Source: Ruminococcaceae bacterium UBA7217
GTDB taxonomy: Bacteria > Bacillota > Clostridia > Oscillospirales > Acutalibacteraceae
Direction: 5' to 3'
DNA length: 25,720 bases
Assembly: GCA_002490425.1 (NCBI GenBank)
Contig: DKTZ01000059.1
Span: 12,884-38,603, forward strand
This document shows positions 24,828-25,720 of this stretch, one piece after another (position 1 is the stretch's first letter; every line of letters begins with the position of its first letter). The notes under the pieces are model-generated. The model saw only the letters and a list, made by a program, of their open reading frames with translations, had not been told where the DNA came from and did no database searches. A program made the translations under genes and the position numbers.

Positions 24828-24855
24828 ATTATAGCATATATTTTTGCTTTGTCAA
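24828..24855 (-). promoter_or_regulatory. Sigma-A-type promoter of the sdpR-sdpI-like operon
   Basis: The minus strand has a perfect TTGACA (24855-24850), a 16-nt spacer and a perfect TATAAT (24833-24828). Such a strong promoter with an operator at the start site is the usual design for a self-repressed regulator. Confidence 0.82.
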
Positions 24856-24894
24856 GCAGATTTATGTTTTTCTTACAAATAATATTTACATAAC

Positions 24895-24925
24895 AAAAAC
24901 GGGCAAACTGCTAAAGTTACCCGTT
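24895..24925 (-). terminator. Intrinsic terminator after the PNPOx-like gene
   Basis: On the minus strand AACGGGTAACT (24925-24915) and AGTTTGCCCGTT (24909-24898) pair with one bulged base, loop TTAGC, followed by TTTTT. It lies 5 nt after the stop of the upstream gene. Confidence 0.8.
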
Positions 24926-24930
24926 AAAGT

Positions 24931-25359
24931 TTATTTTAAATTACTTAATTTCAAAGCTTTCTGTTTTAAATCGCAATAATATCTGCCGCTCTGAGCGGTG
25001 AATTTCAGAACGCAATAATCAGGGTTGGTTACACCGTTTTTATAATATATTGTATCTCCCATTTTCCAAATCATATTTTTGGTTTCCACATCTGTCAAAA
25101 CCTCCATTTTGCCTTTTAACATAACACCTGTATATTTTACAAGACCTTTGTGATAAAAGTAAACAGCCGCATTGGGATTGTTTATGTATTGGCTGACCCT
25201 CATAGAAGAAGTATTTGTGGAAAAATTAAACTCTTTTATACCGTTTCTTTTTCTGGGCTTCAGCATTGCTTTCACATTTGGGTAATTGTCATCATCAACA
25301 GAGCATATAAAGCTGACCTTTTGCCTGTCAATAAATTTTTCTATTTTCTTTATATCCAT
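24931..25359 (-). CDS. Pyridoxamine 5'-phosphate oxidase-fold protein
   Basis: A 142-residue protein of the split-barrel flavin-binding family (PNPOx-like, general stress protein 26 type). Visible family features are the opening helix and strand (KVSFICSVDDDNYPNVKAML), FNFSTNTSSMRVSQYINNPN (the cofactor-phosphate binding region) and AAVYFYHKG, followed by LKGKMEVLTD. The cofactor (FMN, F420 or heme) and substrate cannot be told from sequence. GTGAAG lies 4 nt upstream of the ATG. It lies 32 nt after the stop of the next gene to the right and may be cotranscribed with it. Confidence 0.82.
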   Translation of the reverse strand: MDIKKIEKFIDRQKVSFICSVDDDNYPNVKAMLKPRKRNGIKEFNFSTNTSSMRVSQYINNPNAAVYFYHKGLVKYTGVMLKGKMEVLTDVETKNMIWKMGDTIYYKNGVTNPDYCVLKFTAQSGRYYCDLKQKALKLSNLK

Positions 25360-25391
25360 AAAACTTCACATCAATTTTAAATTGTAATTTG

Positions 25392-25720
25392 TTACTTAAA
25401 CGATTTAATCCATTTATCGAAAAACTCATTTTGTTCTTCCATATTTGGATATTCTTCGTTATTACTATAATCATACAAACTTAATATACCTCTAGCTTGT
25501 TGTCCTAGTTCTACTAAATAAACTTTATCACTTGCACTTGCCATTGGTGATTGTATAGCATTCGACTTTGCACCAACACATTGTAAGCCATATCCTAATT
25601 TTAATAATTTATCTTTTAATTCTTTAAATGATTCAAAATATGATTCATTACAAGAACAATATTCTTTATTATCAATTACTGTAGATAATACAATATTACC
25701 CGCTTTATCTTCATCTTCTA
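25392..25720 (-). CDS. 3' end of an unrecognised gene, cut by the window edge
   Basis: An open frame on the minus strand enters from the right edge and stops with TAA at 25394-25392, giving the last 108 residues (ending FFDKWIKSFK). Segments include IDNKEYCSCNESYF, LLKLGYGLQCVGAKSN and YLVELGQQARGILSLYDY. I see no signal peptide, membrane helix or known motif, and I do not assign a function. By hand count the stretch has 88 G+C in 329 bases (about 27%), lower than the uvr genes, with heavy use of TTA, ATA and AAT codons; this may indicate transfer but the fragment is short. Confidence 0.7.
   Translation of the reverse strand, partial: EDEDKAGNIVLSTVIDNKEYCSCNESYFESFKELKDKLLKLGYGLQCVGAKSNAIQSPMASASDKVYLVELGQQARGILSLYDYSNNEEYPNMEEQNEFFDKWIKSFK

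Overview
The window looks like chromosomal core DNA of a low-GC, endospore-forming Firmicute of the Clostridia, most likely Ruminococcaceae/Oscillospiraceae-like. The reasons are the complete spoIIIAA-AH sporulation operon, the Firmicute order spoIIIA - nusB - xseA - xseB - ispA - dxs - tlyA - argR - recN, a tRNA-Tyr T-box leader, a Firmicute-type LexA box, frequent TTG starts and AGGAGG-type ribosome binding sites. The genus is inferred from impressions of protein similarity only; no search was run.

Layout from left to right, with almost everything on the minus strand. (1) 1-1443: the 5' two thirds of tyrS (runs off the left edge), preceded by a hairpin-rich 160-nt spacer, a T-box leader and a strong promoter that overlaps the recN stop codon. 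(2) 1430-10876: a ten-gene housekeeping operon read right to left, nusB - M22/TsaD-like paralog - xseA - xseB - ispA - dxs - tlyA - nadK - argR - recN. Its own sigma-A-type promoter lies at 10848-10876, and a strong intrinsic terminator sits between that promoter and nusB. (3) 10898-15479: spoIIIAA-AB-AC-AD-AE-AF-AG-AH, the mother-cell half of the SpoIIIA-SpoIIQ feeding-tube/channel complex, with tightly packed or overlapping genes. (4) 15535-18444: a divergent plus-strand YfhO-family membrane protein with its own promoter, converging on uvrA at a shared bidirectional terminator. (5) 18511-23361: uvrB-uvrA under a promoter with a near-consensus LexA box. (6) 23430-24855: an SdpR-like ArsR repressor and an SdpI-like membrane protein with a C-terminal extension, with a perfect inverted-repeat operator at the promoter. 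(7) 24895-25720: a PNPOx-like flavin/pyridoxamine-phosphate oxidase-fold protein and the 3' end of an AT-rich gene of unknown function cut by the right edge.

The genes serve translation (tyrS, nusB, tlyA), isoprenoid precursor synthesis (dxs, ispA), DNA repair (recN, xseAB, uvrAB), NADP supply (nadK), arginine control (argR) and sporulation. No mobile element, CRISPR array, rRNA or tRNA gene was found. I do not see a clearly new multi-gene system. The points most worth checking are the tyrS leader spacer with an orphan ribosome binding site, the promoter/terminator arrangement before nusB, the out-of-frame overlap of spoIIIAA with spoIIIAB, and the SdpR/SdpI pair without a visible toxin.
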